From Pycnopodia helianthoides (Eukaryota > Echinodermata > Asteroidea > Forcipulatida > Asteriidae), in NCBI GenBank assembly GCA_032158295.1, contig CM063260.1, positions 7,349,932-7,413,931 of the forward strand: a stretch of DNA of 64,000 bases, given 5' to 3'. The position numbers and the translations under genes were made by a program. This document shows, in pieces, positions 23,601-35,845 of the stretch (within the stretch, counting starts at the first letter, position 1; the number at the start of each line of letters is the position of its first letter). A model generated the notes under the pieces. It did no database searches and was not told where the DNA came from. It was given only the letters and a program-made list of their open reading frames with translations.

Positions 23601-26154
23601 TTGTACGTCTCGTTTTGGAGCGAGTTAGTGTTGCAATTTCTTATCTGTAGATTGATTACAGTGATAGTCTGAGGTGTGGGGTCGTGTTTGTACATTACTA
23701 ATGGCGAAAATTAGACAGCTATTCTTTTCTCGTTTTTGCAATAATTGAACACTGGATGAATCATCAGCTGAAAAAAAAAAAAAAAAAACATACTCTGAAC
23801 ATAAAACCAGCAGCAAAAGTTATACATTTCATTTGAACCTGATATTGTTGTCACCTGGATGAAAGCAAGTACCTTTTACATTGCGGGTATCCTGTGACAA
23901 CTCTAATGGCTCTTTACACTGTCAAACCTGCTTACTGTGGACCCCTAAAAAAGAGCAATGACCTGTTATTTTCAGCAGCTCAACAAACACCCAATTATTT
24001 ACTACATGTTTTGTATTAAAAACTTTTTGTTGAATTATGGAGCAACCTTCCTCAACAAACCCATGTAGGTTTTTGTGAAATATTGACACATTTAAGATGA
24101 GGGTCACAAGAAAACGGAGGAAAGAAACAGCACAGGGACTACATCTTGATGTTTTTCATTGTCTAAATAATAATAATAACATTGTTATAATGTTCAACAA
24201 AATCTAACTGTAATATGTCCTCTATTTTGAGTGTTTTGAAATATATTTTCTCAAGCCTATGTGCTACGGTGCAAGGAAGAAGTTATAGAATTAAAGTAAA
24301 AATTTAATATACAATCAAGATTCCACTGGGGATTTGAAAGAATTTTGAGAGATATAAAACATAAGTCCATCCATAGCATGTCTTTACTTGGAATTTAGTT
24401 TCTCCTGGTAATTATCTTGTGTTTTGTTAGGAAATGGTATGGACTTTGCTTGTATTGGCCAGATAGAGGAGTAGTTTGTGAATAGGTGGTTGCAAATCTG
24501 ACATGCTGATAAATGAGCTATAGTACTCCCGGCACAGCTTATTTGCATTGATGTAGAGTTTTACATAATTTGTCTTTGTCAAGCATTTCTATTGAAATAA
24601 ATTGCTGTACCTGCTTTGAATCGATATAAATAGTTTTTAGTACAAAATCAGTTGAATAAAATCTTAATATTGGAAGTTGGAAAGAATAATGCGTCACTCG
24701 CCATGTTAGGATGTGATGCCAATCCGCAGGCTTTTGTTTGTTGGTGTACTTTTTATTCCGGGGTTAATTCTAGTGCAGTTCAACAGATGTTTTTTCCCCT
24801 AAAGCATCGGAAACCCATTATGTAGATGCCTCATTTGCAATCAAAGAATTCTGAGGATTCTGCTGTAGATATCTCAAAACTCAGTCCTGATCATAAAAAC
24901 ACCTGTATGGCACCCAAACAGAAAAGACAAAAATTAACGCTGGCCGGGGCAGTTTACCTCTTGCAAGACAGAGAAGAAAATGAATTACTTGCTGTCACTG
25001 AACTCATGCAATTCAAGACTCGTCAGTGGTTTAGGATACAACATCACTAAGCAAACTGCCCAGCCTGATGCAATTTGTACCCTTGAATGCGCGCACTGCA
25101 TCAGATCCTAAACCCCCGGTTAAAATATTCTATCAAATTAAGTGCTCAAATTACTGGCAATTTTAAAGCGGAGGGTGGAAATCGCTTGCCAGGGTCTCGC
25201 GTCCCAGGTGAGCTTTGGCACCCGGCCGAGGTTGTTATGAAGAACAGGAATCTCATGTGAAGGTTTTGTTTAGTGGACGAGGAGGAAGGGAACAAAATCC
25301 AACAGGTAGCGGTAAATGGTATTCCCCACTGACCTGGGCTGCTTCGATTGTAAACAACTAAAGAAATACAATCTTAGAGTGGGATGCTGGATACAACGTC
25401 ATCAAAACAACATCACTGCTAATAAACAAGAATAATCGGGCAACAGCTGTAGATGTAACAAACAACCATGGCTGTTTTCTCGCAGGACAAAACTTGGTTT
25501 GCAATAACAATAACAACAACAATAAGAACAGAAGAATAATAACAACAACAATAACAGCAACAACGATAATAACTTTTAACAAATTTCAAAATGCTTCTAA
25601 GATCTGATGACGTCACTGATGGAGAAAGTTAAACACTTGAGTGAAGGGTATTGATTAGGTACTCTCCGCTCGGATTTTAGGTTCTTCAACTTTGACCTTT
25701 ATGTTTGAAAACAAGAGAAAGAAGGCCTCCATCATGACACAAGCTAACCAATGGAATATGATGACTGGTGCAGCCAAATCATTTTTATACCACAAGGGCA
25801 CACTGTGGATTGGGGATCAGATTGTGTTATCCCCAACAAACAGAACATCAGCGACATTGTGATGCGAGGTTCTCATGGTTACACTGTTTTATGATACACC
25901 ATTTATAGAGTGATTAGGATGCTTTTGTCTATCATGCCTGGCATCATTACCACCACTGTGTAGATTGTTGTGTCAGCAGAAATGAATGCACACACTCTGC
26001 ATAAGGAAACCTTGAGATTCATCATGAAGGGACAAGGTCATCTCTTTATTTGTGGAGAGTATTTCTTGTGGAGATTGAAATGTCTCTGGGGACTCTTTTT
26101 GGTGCTGTGCCTTAGTTTACACTTTTTATTAGAATGCACTAAATTATTAGTGTT
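23601..26154. other. Non-coding sequence with AAC/AAT microsatellite and a CRE
   Basis: No gene is firmly supported. An 18-base A run is near 23771-23788, and an AAC/AAT-rich tract runs 25498-25575. A perfect tgacgtca (CRE palindrome) lies at 25608-25615. A 74-codon ATG frame at 24826-25050 is unusually hydrophilic and rich in Lys/Glu/Asp but unrecognised, and an in-frame stop sits immediately before its ATG. Confidence 0.5.
25498..25575. repeat. AAC/AAT low-complexity tract
   Basis: Interrupted (aac)n/(aat)n units over about 78 bp. The poly-Leu/Val minus-strand frame here is an artefact of this composition. Confidence 0.9.
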
Positions 26155-26372
26155 TATCTTTCTGGTAATGAAACCAAAGGACCCTCAAAAGCAACTGGAG
26201 GGTCACAGAAGATGGCTATGTAGAGAAGATGATGATGAAATGTAAGTTTTAGATGTGGGAGGAAAACACCAACTTGGGAAAATTTCAGGCAATCACAGAG
26301 GGGCTGAAAACCCAATCCATACGCAAGGTTCTGGTCCGAAATTTGAACCGAGATCACAGAAGTTAAATCTGA
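26155..26372 (-). mobile_element. tRNA-derived SINE-like element, copy 2
   Basis: Left edge tatctttctggtaatgaaac is the same as copies 1 and 3. The body matches copy 1 in order: gtagagaagatgatgatgaa, then gatgtgggaggaaaacac, then gctgaaaacccaatccat, then ggttctggtccgaaatttga. On the minus strand 26341-26349 gives ggttcaaat, a good Pol III B-box core. The A-box side is eroded or truncated compared with copy 1. Length is about 218 bp. An 83-codon minus frame across it is incidental. Confidence 0.7.
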
Positions 26373-27719
26373 ATGCATGATCAAAAGCAATAGTACATAA
26401 AGCATGGTACAAAGTCACTTCATTCATTAAAAAAACCCCTTTTTAACAACAAAAATGTACACTCTCATGGCAAAATATATTCCTTTTTTTTGCACCTTTA
26501 TACAGGCGCTAAACTTTTCAGCCGATTTCCTCTTTTTTTCTTTTGAGGTAGTGCCATGGAAAACTGAAAAACATTGTACAAAATTAAATGTGATCATCCA
26601 TTCTCTCATTTTGTTTGCAATTGCAAAGTTTCACTGTTTCTAATACATGTATTATGTTAGGCATGTTTATGGCTCATATCAATTTCCTGATGAGAGTGTG
26701 TACAAACCAATTTTCCTGTCTGAAACTATTTCTCAGCTTGCTGGTTTAAAAATCACATTTTTTAATTGTAAGTAACCGAACCTGTACTAACTCAGACTCG
26801 TACTTGGATATTTAAATGCGTACCGTTGAGCGATTCAGACTTGTTTACTCATAATCGTGATTGTTCTCACACTGGCACTTGTTCAGAACCGACTTCATCT
26901 CTCTATCTCTTCAACAGCAGTGCATCGTCTCTTTTCTCTCATACTAATGATCCAAACATACAGCACCATGGATCGTAATAATCGTCGCTCTATCAGCTCT
27001 AATTGACCTTAACGTTCAAGCCTACGATGCCTTAAGTAACCAGCTGTGGTTCTCTCTCATTGACATGAAGGCTCCACTGTTACAGCCATTATGCAGATTC
27101 CTTCTGTAATTCCACGAGTTCAGCCCTCAAGGAAAATAAATATTAGTTTTCAGGGGTTTGTGTGCATTGGAAAGGTATTCTTTTCAGGTTTTTGTCCGGA
27201 AAAATCTCTGAATATCCCTCGATACCCTGCTTCTGTTGTCACTGTGAACAACATTTCAATGAGAAAAATGTACAAAAACGTGAAAGAGTTGATCGAGAAA
27301 CTGCTTTGATTGTTTGAATGAAATCATGAATTTAAAATGGTTTTTAATTTTATTAGAGAGGAAAAGGTGAACTGCAAGTTTGTTGTGGATGACTGGGGGA
27401 TCAGTTTTGCTATTTTTTAAGCACAGTACTTGTAGAGTATGTCAAAGGAATAACAATGTAGTAAATGTACATGTAGTTTTCAAAAATCATGTGACATGAA
27501 TCCCAAAGTTTCATGTAAAAATTTGCTTAAAAAGGTGCTCACTTTTCCAGTGCATTGCCTACAGTTACATGTTTAAAAAAGGGTCATTCTTGCTAGCTAC
27601 TCAAGAAAAATGTATGATCAAATTCAAACAAGATAATGTCTTGGTATGGTTGGTACATGTGCACAAATCATACTGAGCAGAGTAAGCTTGAAGTCTGCAT
27701 TTACTCCTGAATTATTCTT
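26373..27719. other. Non-coding sequence
   Basis: No gene supported. Segment 26810-27070 is compositionally complex with several TAAT and ATCG-containing motifs. The rest is AT-rich unique sequence. Confidence 0.5.
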
Positions 27720-27905
27720 GGAGCCTATTGACCTTTGCCACGTTCTACGATCTTTGTTATGTTTCCTGTCCCCAACAGCAATCTTGGATACTGATTCTCA
27801 TACCAAACAAAGGGGCCAGACTATTTTGCCCCTGCAGTCTCGGTTTGGTTTATATTGATTTGAATGGGAGAAAAGCAGATGGCTACACAGTGATGAAGAT
27901 CTTTG
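27720..27905 (+). repeat. Dispersed repeat family A, copy 1
   Basis: The core 27809-27902 reads ggggccagactattttgccc, then ctgcagtctcggtttggtt, then attgatttgaatgggagaaa, then ggctacacagtgatgaag. The same order and orientation occur at 41939-42035 and 45309-45414. Upstream similarity (ttatgtttcct-like) reaches back to about 27720. No terminal repeats or coding capacity; class unknown. Confidence 0.75.
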
Positions 27906-28019
27906 GTTTAGGCTGAGAACTCTAAATACTTCAAGATTGTCAGAAAGGTGGAGGAAAGCAAAAGGAAATCAATACTCTTGCAAAGTGGACCTGTGCTGTA
28001 AAACTTGACGAGACTCGAA

Positions 28020-28113
28020 AAGTCCAAGGTTCAGGAAATTAGGTCTCATCTTTGGGACATTAGAGAAATTGAAGTCCAAGGTCCAGGAAATTATGTCTCT
28101 ATCTTGGGGATGA
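28020..28113 (+). repeat. Short tandem duplication, 52-bp period
   Basis: aagtccaaggttcaggaaat at 28020 recurs as aagtccaaggtccaggaaat at 28072, both followed by ta.gtctc and atctt.ggga. This is a recent, local duplication of about 42 bp with a 10-bp spacer. Confidence 0.85.
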
Positions 28114-28799
28114 TTTTAATGGGATAGAAAGGATGGCAGTTGTGTCCACGAAGGACAGACAAGTGTACTCTGTTCAGAGTTGCCATTTATAAGATATCTT
28201 TAGAGGATGAGTGATACCAAAGTTTCTGCAGTCTCATTTTGACAGATCATTTTATGTCTTGGAATTTTAGAGCTCTACAAAGACCGAGTTTTGACCTTCC
28301 CTGTTGTTAAAGATATTAGCAACACTACTGACTGTAAGGAAAGTACACAGCCCTACAAACTTCTTCCCACACAGACAAGAAAATTGATAAAGTTGTCCTA
28401 AGAAGGGTAATTAATATAAGTAATAATAAAAAGATGAAAAAATAAAAAGATAAAAAAGTGGAAGTTTCACTTTTACAAATCTCTACTAAAAGTAATTTTT
28501 TTTTTTTTTTTTTTTAACAAAATACAAAATCAATGTACGCATTCACATGAGGATGTCTGATGTCTAATATGTTGTTTTTATTTCACACTCTAAAACATGG
28601 TAATTGTTCAAATGAAATGTTCACACATTCAATGAAAAGGGTCTGTGACTTCCTGAAACCACCATTCACACCCCTCTGAGTAAGATTGAACTACGGACAG
28701 CGAGACCTGTCCCCCGAAACAACCCCTTCACCCAGTTTGAAAAAAAAGGAGTTCCCTACGGCCATTTCCTGATGGTCACAAGTAACATGCCTCGGAGCA

Positions 28800-28905
28800 C
28801 CAAACGGGCGTCTATTGTTCCGGGACTCGTCTTGTGTTGCGCTGCTGATCAATATAACATTTGGAAGAGTGAATAACCCATATCTGGCAAGCCCATTGTT
28901 TTCAT
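28800..28905. promoter_or_regulatory. Possible enhancer: Sox-like and Onecut-like sites
   Basis: Within a GC-richer complex block, attgtt occurs at 28814-28819 and 28895-28900 (core of HMG/Sox sites) and atcaata at 28848-28854 (core of Onecut/HNF6 sites). The spacing over about 90 bp is compatible with an enhancer. Such short motifs also occur by chance, so the call rests on clustering plus composition only. Confidence 0.2.
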
Positions 28906-30999
28906 GGGGCACTGCCCTGAGGTTTAGATGGGGGATGAGCAGAGGGACTCTTCCTTTTGTCCCCCTAGCGACTGGTCAGAAAGCTTTTACCCTTAAAGGG
29001 GACATGTGTACTGCCAGTTATTCTTTGATCAGCGCCATTTGTAAAAATCGTTGACACTTTTGACAGCTCAAGGATGATGCGCATGTCAAGGGGAGGAACT
29101 GTATTCAGTTATTTAAATACTCAGTTTAGTTTTTGTGTCAGCAGAAGAAGATTATTTTGTGCACAGCAACAGTCATGAGTACACTTTTTGTTTTAAAGAC
29201 ACCAGAGAAATATAGAATAACTCTTTGCTGAACTTGAATTTGACAAAGTGGAAGAAATTTGCCCTTGAATCTCATCTTGTTTCTGTAAAATAGTTCTCTT
29301 GCTTCCTGAGGCAAGAGAAGTAATGTAAGAAAACTACACAAACTATGTGCAGATGTGAATGATCAGTATAATAATATGCAATTTTCCGTGAAAATGGGAG
29401 CCTTAATGTTAATGTTCAGAGGTTAAGTTGCAGTGTTTTCTTGAAATTCTTATGTGAATGATTGGCTTTTGTGACAAGCCAATATTGCGTCAACCTTTCA
29501 CGCTGTTTTAACATTACGCCAGTCCAAAACCTGTTTGTACCCGTGCCTTTTTGTTGGTACTGCTACTGGCTTTCCTGAGGCATATTTCCATATTTCTTTG
29601 GTAAAATATTCTCAATTGGATTCTGATCAAAATCGGATCTACAAGAAAAAGGAAAACAGGCTAATTTACTTTGGAGATTTAACACACTTTCCTAACCCCC
29701 AATCATTTTCAAATGATCAGTTTAAAACAGCTTTTCAGTGTATGCAGATGTTGGTATTATAATAACATGATCCTCAATACAGCTGTGTTGTCACAACTTA
29801 TTATGTTCCCTTCTATGTTTACTTTGAAACAATGCCCTGGAGATCCCCCTCACCATTCCCGTCTTCCACTTCTTCTATGTTATTGCAATTGTCTGCCACT
29901 GTTCCACTCAGACCGATATCTAACATAGACTTCAAACTAATGAAGTCGGTTCTGTTGATTCTGTAACACGCCGTGAGAACTAGAATACACCAGCCATCAT
30001 TTCCAATTCATCAGTCTTTCTTCTTCGTAATGAATACGCGGGAAACAATGTTGGGGGAATCGTCATGACGAAGATACCAGTACAGTCATAGTATAACCCT
30101 CGAGCTCCGAGCCAAACCGTCTCGTAAACTGTAACGCTTTGTCTCGGTCAGGTGAGCCGGTATCAAGTTTCCCGTAACGACCGAGGGCAGTCTACGCTTT
30201 AAATGTGGTAGTGTACTCGCCTGTCATCGTGGATGGCAATGTAAGGATAGTTGGATTGTGGAGGAGACTCTCTTTCTACTCTCTCTTTCTCTCTGAGGGA
30301 AACGACCTTAGAGTGTACACAGCGTGTGTCTTGACTGTTTACTTTGGCCATTCTGAGCGGAGTGTCAGTCTTCATGGATGCTGTTGTGGAATGATTTGTT
30401 GAGGGAGCCATTTTCAAGACAAGGCTTGATGTCTTGGTTGAATGTATCTTGAATTCATTTATCTTAAACAGAGTCTCGGTCTCGGTCTGGAGCTGTTTTT
30501 TTTGTGGCCATGTATAGATTACATATATATTGAATTCATGCATTTTAATAAGTGTCAGTATTCATGACTCTGTTGCTGACAGTTTGTGGGCCGCCATTTT
30601 GTGGAGGAGGCTGCTCTCTTGGTTATCTTGATTTCTATGTCAATACATACATGTACATGTATGTACATTGTGCAGGGCATGCTTTTGCGAGCATTTAAAC
30701 TCTGTATAGATATTTACATTGTGTATGTCCATAAATTCTCATTTACTTCATTAACTTTGAAATGGACTAACAGTCTTAAATTTTTGTGGTAGGTACGCAT
30801 TTTCCTAAAGCCATTTTTCTTAAACCCATTTTCACAAATAAACTAGCAAATGGTAAATTGATGACATTTTTTATTGTAAATCTCTCACTATCTCACTTTA
30901 TCGTTTTGATACTATCGTAATTAATTTTTCCCTTGCAAGTAAACAATAAATTCAGTTTCAAACAATTTTCCCACTTGCGCCTGTCAGAACACGAATAGA

Positions 31000-31059
31000 A
31001 GAAGAAGAAGAAGGAAAAAAAGAAAGAAAAAAAAAGAAAGAAAGATTGAAAGAAACAAA
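31000..31059. repeat. Polypurine (GAA/GAAA) tract
   Basis: Interrupted gaa and gaaa units over about 60 bp. The minus-strand poly-Phe/Ser frame across it is compositional. Confidence 0.9.
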
Positions 31060-34000
31060 AAATCATGAGAGCCATTACCTGTGACTGACTCATAAATCCT
31101 TAGAAATTGCCACAGTCTGTGCGTGGTCTTTGATTACATTTTTACCCCGCAGCGCTGTGGTACCGTTTTAGCATCGACGTTAAAAACTCGTAGAGCTAGA
31201 GAGAGAGAGAGAGAGCACACAAATTGAGGAGAGAAATGAGTGGGAAAAAAACTAGAACATTACTGGTTTAGCGAAAGCTCTTGCCTGGAAATTGTAGTCC
31301 AGATTCTCCTTCAAAAGTGAAATTTAGACAGAAATTAGATTTTTGTTTCTTAAACGGAAAATCTCAGATTTTACAGGAATCAAAACAGAGGTTGGGTTAG
31401 TTTCCCGACATTCTAGCACAATTGCTGGTTTATACTTAAGAGTGAAACCTGAACTTGGTGCAAACCAAAACAGACCTTCTTAAAGAAGTGCATGTTTTTT
31501 TGTTTTTTAGCCGATGAAGTTGGAGATTTTTTAAGAAATATGAATTCTTAATGCATTAAAGAGAATTGCTTTAATAAGAAGAAGTTCTCACTTTGGGGAA
31601 TCAATATTGAGATAAAAAGTGATAATTTGGCATTTCTGCATCCTGGCAAAAATATTCAGTTTCATCTGTTGTTTTTTCTTTTCTCATGCCAGAAGCCCCG
31701 AGGCAGTCAAGATTTCTGCGACTGATTACATAGATCAAAGTGTTTTCTTCAATTTAAAAGCTTTTCCTGTAGTTACAAGCAACATAAGCAGGAAAGAGTG
31801 TTTTTTTGTCGTGTTACTCATTTTCTTAAACCTTTTTATACACATTCAAATAAAATTAACTTATAGTAATTAATATGAGATAACAAATTATAAATACTTT
31901 GTATGAAATTTGACCACCAAACCTTTTTTATTTTTTTATTTTTTACTTATGAGTTCCTTATTAAATTTGACTGCCGTCATACCTATTTCATAAATTAATT
32001 TTAATCAAAATCAATACAAATTAACAAATTTTGAGAACTCAAAATTAGTAATTCATACCTTAGGAAAAGCAAATTATTACTCTGTCTTGAACACTCACAG
32101 TTCAGCACTGCATGGGCCAACCTCACAAAAAATACCACGTTATACCGTAAACATAGAAAAATACAGCCTTGCTGTTTTGCAAATCACGAATGAACTTAAA
32201 GAATCAGGGTCATGTGACAGGCGTTACAAGACAACTTAAAACTTGTGGGTCTTTACCCATGATGCACTAAGAAAATTGCCTTTCTCGGGCAAACTGTAGT
32301 GTGCACCGTATCCCGAATTGCCTGTATTGACAGCCCTTCTTCTAGAGCCGGGCTATGTTTGGAGTCCCATGTACCCTTCTGATTATGTGCTCTTGCATGA
32401 GAACAAAGCACCAGACTCTTCCCCTAGTTTAGTTGCATTGATCTGCATAGAGGAAAAACAAGATATAATTCACACATTTGACCCTCACTTTGGAAAAAAT
32501 GATTGTCAAATATAGAAAAATATGTTTTAATAGAAAATGATTGACATTTTTTTTGCAGTGGTAAGATCAAATCAGCGACATTTCTATTTGCGAGGGAAAA
32601 CTAACCCCAATCTCTTTTTCCTCATGAAACAGAAGAAAAGATTCAGTCGATGGATTTGTAACGTGACTCTTAACAAACAATTACAGTCGGACTTTCGGCC
32701 GAGAAAAAAGCTTTTAATCTCGCAGAGCGGGTTTGATTGATCGTGTTGGTTTGTCCGAATCATTCAGCTCTGAGAGAAATCCATCCATACCCCGCAGTTG
32801 ACGTCCGGATGCTAAATGTAGCATGGTCCTCATCGCAACATCAGTCTATGGGAATAATAAATATTATTAAGAAAGTCTGCTAAAACAGTATTTCCCTTGT
32901 GACAGTCAGCAGTGGGAAATAGGAGGTTAATTGGAAAGAGTGTTTTCCATCCCAAAGCTGATATTAGCATCAATACCTGGAGTTCATTGTCTTGTTATTT
33001 AAAACTGAAAATGCATGGCTCATCATGTGGACTTTAGAATCAATGAATAGTTAATCCTAGTACTGGTTAATGGCTAAGTATATGCCAAGGTGGAGGCACT
33101 TCGTTGGGATTTGGAAGATGGTCATTAGTCTGAACTTTCAGTTCTCAATAAACATCAAAAGGAACTGACTAAATGTCACCATGATGGTTGTTCAGGTTAT
33201 TTTTGAGAAAATGGCGTGAACATTATTTAGTCAAAACAGCTGGGCCATATTAGTGCATCGTTTGGGCACATTTGAAATGATTATGCACAGTTTCTTTTGC
33301 TGTGATCAGACCCCCTAAATGATGGAAAGGGTAGAAAGTTTGTTATGATTAGTTGTTTTATTTGAAACTGTGTACCCCCAGAAGCTGCTTCCTTGTTAGA
33401 TTTTATATCTTGTCTTCAAAAATGTGTATGAAATTGTTCATGATGAGCCAAAGTGTTTTGAAGTTGTGCAAGTTGTTGATGATTAGAGGAAAATGCTGGC
33501 CTTTGCCACTCTCCTCACTTGTTTACTACAGTTCAGTGTTGTTTTCTGACGTTAGTCGTCCAAGAACAAACATCCCTCACATTTTGTTGAACCTAATAAG
33601 AAGCAAATAATCTAGACATAATGTCATTTGAAAAAAACAACTCTGTACATTTCGTCAGACGGCAATTTGTCCCCTCGGCAAAAACGACGACATAAACGAA
33701 GACCCAACTTTTTTTACATTCAGTCCACGCACCTAGACTTTATTATGATCAAACTGACCACAGCGATTCTCTTATTAGCACTGTCTTTCCCTTGTGCACA
33801 CTGCACAACCTAATCTACTATCATGCCCCTTCGCCCTCCAAAGTGCCCCAAGACGAGGACAAAAAAAAAACCCTCTTGTTCATTTTGATTCCTGCCTTGC
33901 CTGCTTAGGTACAAATTGACCTAACCACGGTCTGGCTGATTCTGTAATGAATCGTGTAGGTGGGTACTGGTTGATGTATACCCCTATTGATCTATGCACC

Positions 34001-34154
34001 CCCTTCTGTTCCCCCATCTCTCATAGGTTATTCACCTGTTCTATAGGTCACATGCATTTTCTATGATCTGTCGGATTGTGTTATCAATTTAATTTCTACC
34101 CCTGCTGTAGCTTAAAGCAAAGATATGTCTCCACTGGATAACAACCTTTATTTT

Positions 34155-34281
34155 TGTTTAATAGCAATGCTGTTGTGTTGTTGTTGTTGATGTTGGGGTG
34201 TTTGTATGTTTTGCTGCTGTTATTTGTTTGTTGTGTGTTGTTGTTGATGTGGTTGTTGTTATTGTTTTTTTTTTGGGGGGG
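34155..34281. repeat. TGT-rich low-complexity tract with terminal G run
   Basis: Interrupted ttg/tgt units with long T and G runs at about 34265-34281. The 113-codon frame that crosses it is a run of Leu/Val/Phe produced by this composition. Confidence 0.9.
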
Positions 34282-34409
34282 GGTGCCAAGTTTATTCTGT
34301 AGTTACTACTTTAAATTCAGTGGTTGGCAGTTGATTGGGAAACAGAAGATAATGTTTCTTTATTGTTTTTTTAGTCTTTATTGTTTTTTAGCCTGTGATC
34401 CTGTAAGAT

Positions 34410-34690
34410 CAGTGATTTCCGAACGTACCCAAACATCAAGTTGGTCAAAGTGCCTTTCACCTCTGTGGACTAAGTACTGTGGACCTTGGTTCTAATCCCA
34501 CCTCAGACCATAGCCTCATGAAGTGGATTGGGTGTTCAATCCCATGCAAGTTGTTCCTCCTCTGGGTTTCCCCCAACACCACATTGGTTTTGGCTTTGAG
34601 CTGCATCAAGCGTTCATATTTTTCTACGCAGCCAAGTGGTTCAACAACCAATCGTGCAAGGGATTTGATAACTCCCACATGTCGCATGCG
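34410..34690 (+). mobile_element. tRNA-derived SINE-like element, plus strand
   Basis: A Pol III B-box match, ggttctaatcc, lies at 34488-34498. Upstream is gtgcctttcacctctgtgga, which parallels the cctgcctttcacttc segment in the head of copy 1 (minus strand). Downstream, gtggattgggtgttcaatcc and tgggtttcccccaacaccac parallel the ggattgggttttcagcccc segment of copy 2. The order of blocks is the same, so it is plausibly the same superfamily in opposite orientation. The 3' part (ttgagctgcatcaagcgttc) is not shared. Boundaries are approximate and the A box is poor. Three overlapping frames across it are incidental. Confidence 0.55.
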
Positions 34691-35667
34691 GTATTTACAC
34701 TAAAGGCTTAGTTGTGTGTTCAAAAAGTGATATGTCATTGCCCGTAAAGATAGCGGACTTTACACTGAGTGGGAACTATCTTATACTGAAAGTTACTTCA
34801 TTATTCTCTGCAAATGGATTGCATTGCTGATTACATTTGTGGAGTTTCTGGATTGTCAGAAGTAAGAAATAAAGTAAAATGGTTCCTGTCATTGCATCTT
34901 GAAAGAGACTGTAAATTAGAGTGGCAACCACATACAACCCAAGTAAACCGAATGTAAGGAATCATCAAGATGCATTTTACAAAATGCACACACTGCTTTT
35001 AAGCCCCTCAACTGTACCAGTCTTTATTAACATGTCCCTGGATGCACTAATGGTCATTCTGTTGATAGTTTCCTTGTCAAGTTAAAGGGTTCAGTATTTT
35101 TTTTAATTTGGAGGCACAATATTTCATTCCATTTCACCACTTAGAAAGAAGTATGTTGAAATCTGTTAAAATGTCTTGAAACTCTGCTGTTAAAATGGTG
35201 TCGCACTGTTCACACGGCTAATAAATCTGCAATGTTTTGTTTAATTTTACACTTTGTTTGAAAGTTCAATATGATTTAGTTTTGCCGTGCACCACTGATG
35301 TATAATAACTAAATTTAGATACTATACATCAGTGATTTATCATAACAGTTCTTTATCCCAAGTATTAAAGCAAGTTGTATATAGGCCTTTTATGTTGCAT
35401 TTTGTTTTCTTCTTAACTTTTGAAAACACCCCGGTCTAGAATAAGGCCATGTTCAAATGAATGACTTCAGCAGCATTTATGGCCAGTACGCTTAGAATAG
35501 CCTCAGCCATAGCTGAAATCACTTGATTCAGACACGGCCTACATCTCAACTTGATTTACACCAGAATCAACTTCACATTGGTTGAGGATTGGAGTGTTTA
35601 TTTGAGAGATTTATCAATCAGTTGTACCTTTCCTGTCTTTTAAAAGAAAACTTTTGATCAGTACTTT
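34691..35667. other. Non-coding sequence
   Basis: No gene or defined element seen; AT-rich unique sequence. Confidence 0.55.
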
Positions 35668-35845
35668 CGGGGCTCGATTTTCTAAAGCTGAATAGCAGAA
35701 AATGGTGCTTAGCAATTTTCTTTTGCTAAGCAAAAATTACAGCTAACCAGTCACAAGAAATACACATTACATAGTATTTTGGCTGGTAACGTCTTTCTGC
35801 CAAGCAAGATTTTTCTTTGCTGTAAGCAATGGTTTTGCGTCTGAG
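35668..35845. mobile_element. Decayed foldback element related to the 4-kb MITE
   Basis: Starts with ggggctcgattttctaaagc, a decayed form of the GGGCCCAATTTCATAG end at 4063. It continues with agcagaaaatggtgcttagc and ttgctaagcaaaaattacag. An internal inverted pair, ctaaccag near 35743 and ctggtaac near 35783, lets the centre fold back. The right terminal copy is missing or eroded. No coding capacity. Confidence 0.6.

Larger units (their letters stand above)
28114..34409. other. Non-coding sequence with several low-complexity tracts
   Basis: No gene supported. A T run covers about 28498-28515. The GC-richer block 28680-29000 holds two Sox-like attgtt sites and an Onecut-like atcaata. Other compositionally complex parts are 29930-30240 and 32680-32900. 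A perfect 22-bp palindrome is at 30644-30665. Polypurine tract 31000-31059, GA tract about 31197-31216, and a TGT-rich tract 34155-34280 ending in a G run. A 114-codon ATG frame (30199-30543, minus) has no recognised motif. A 23-codon ATG frame at 33745-33813 looks like a signal peptide but stops at once. Confidence 0.5.

Noticed and set aside
26537..26556. tgaggtagt, resembling a let-7 seed
   Set aside because: Only the seed-length match is present; the rest of the mature sequence and a hairpin are absent.
30199..30543. 114-codon minus-strand frame with a genuine ATG
   Set aside because: Low-complexity Ser/Thr/Lys/Arg composition and no recognised motif; partly produced by a CT-rich tract near 30275-30297.
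34154..34495. 113-codon hydrophobic frame that could suggest a membrane protein
   Set aside because: Leu/Val/Phe runs come from a TGT-rich tract with T and G runs, and the C-terminal part runs into the SINE-like element.
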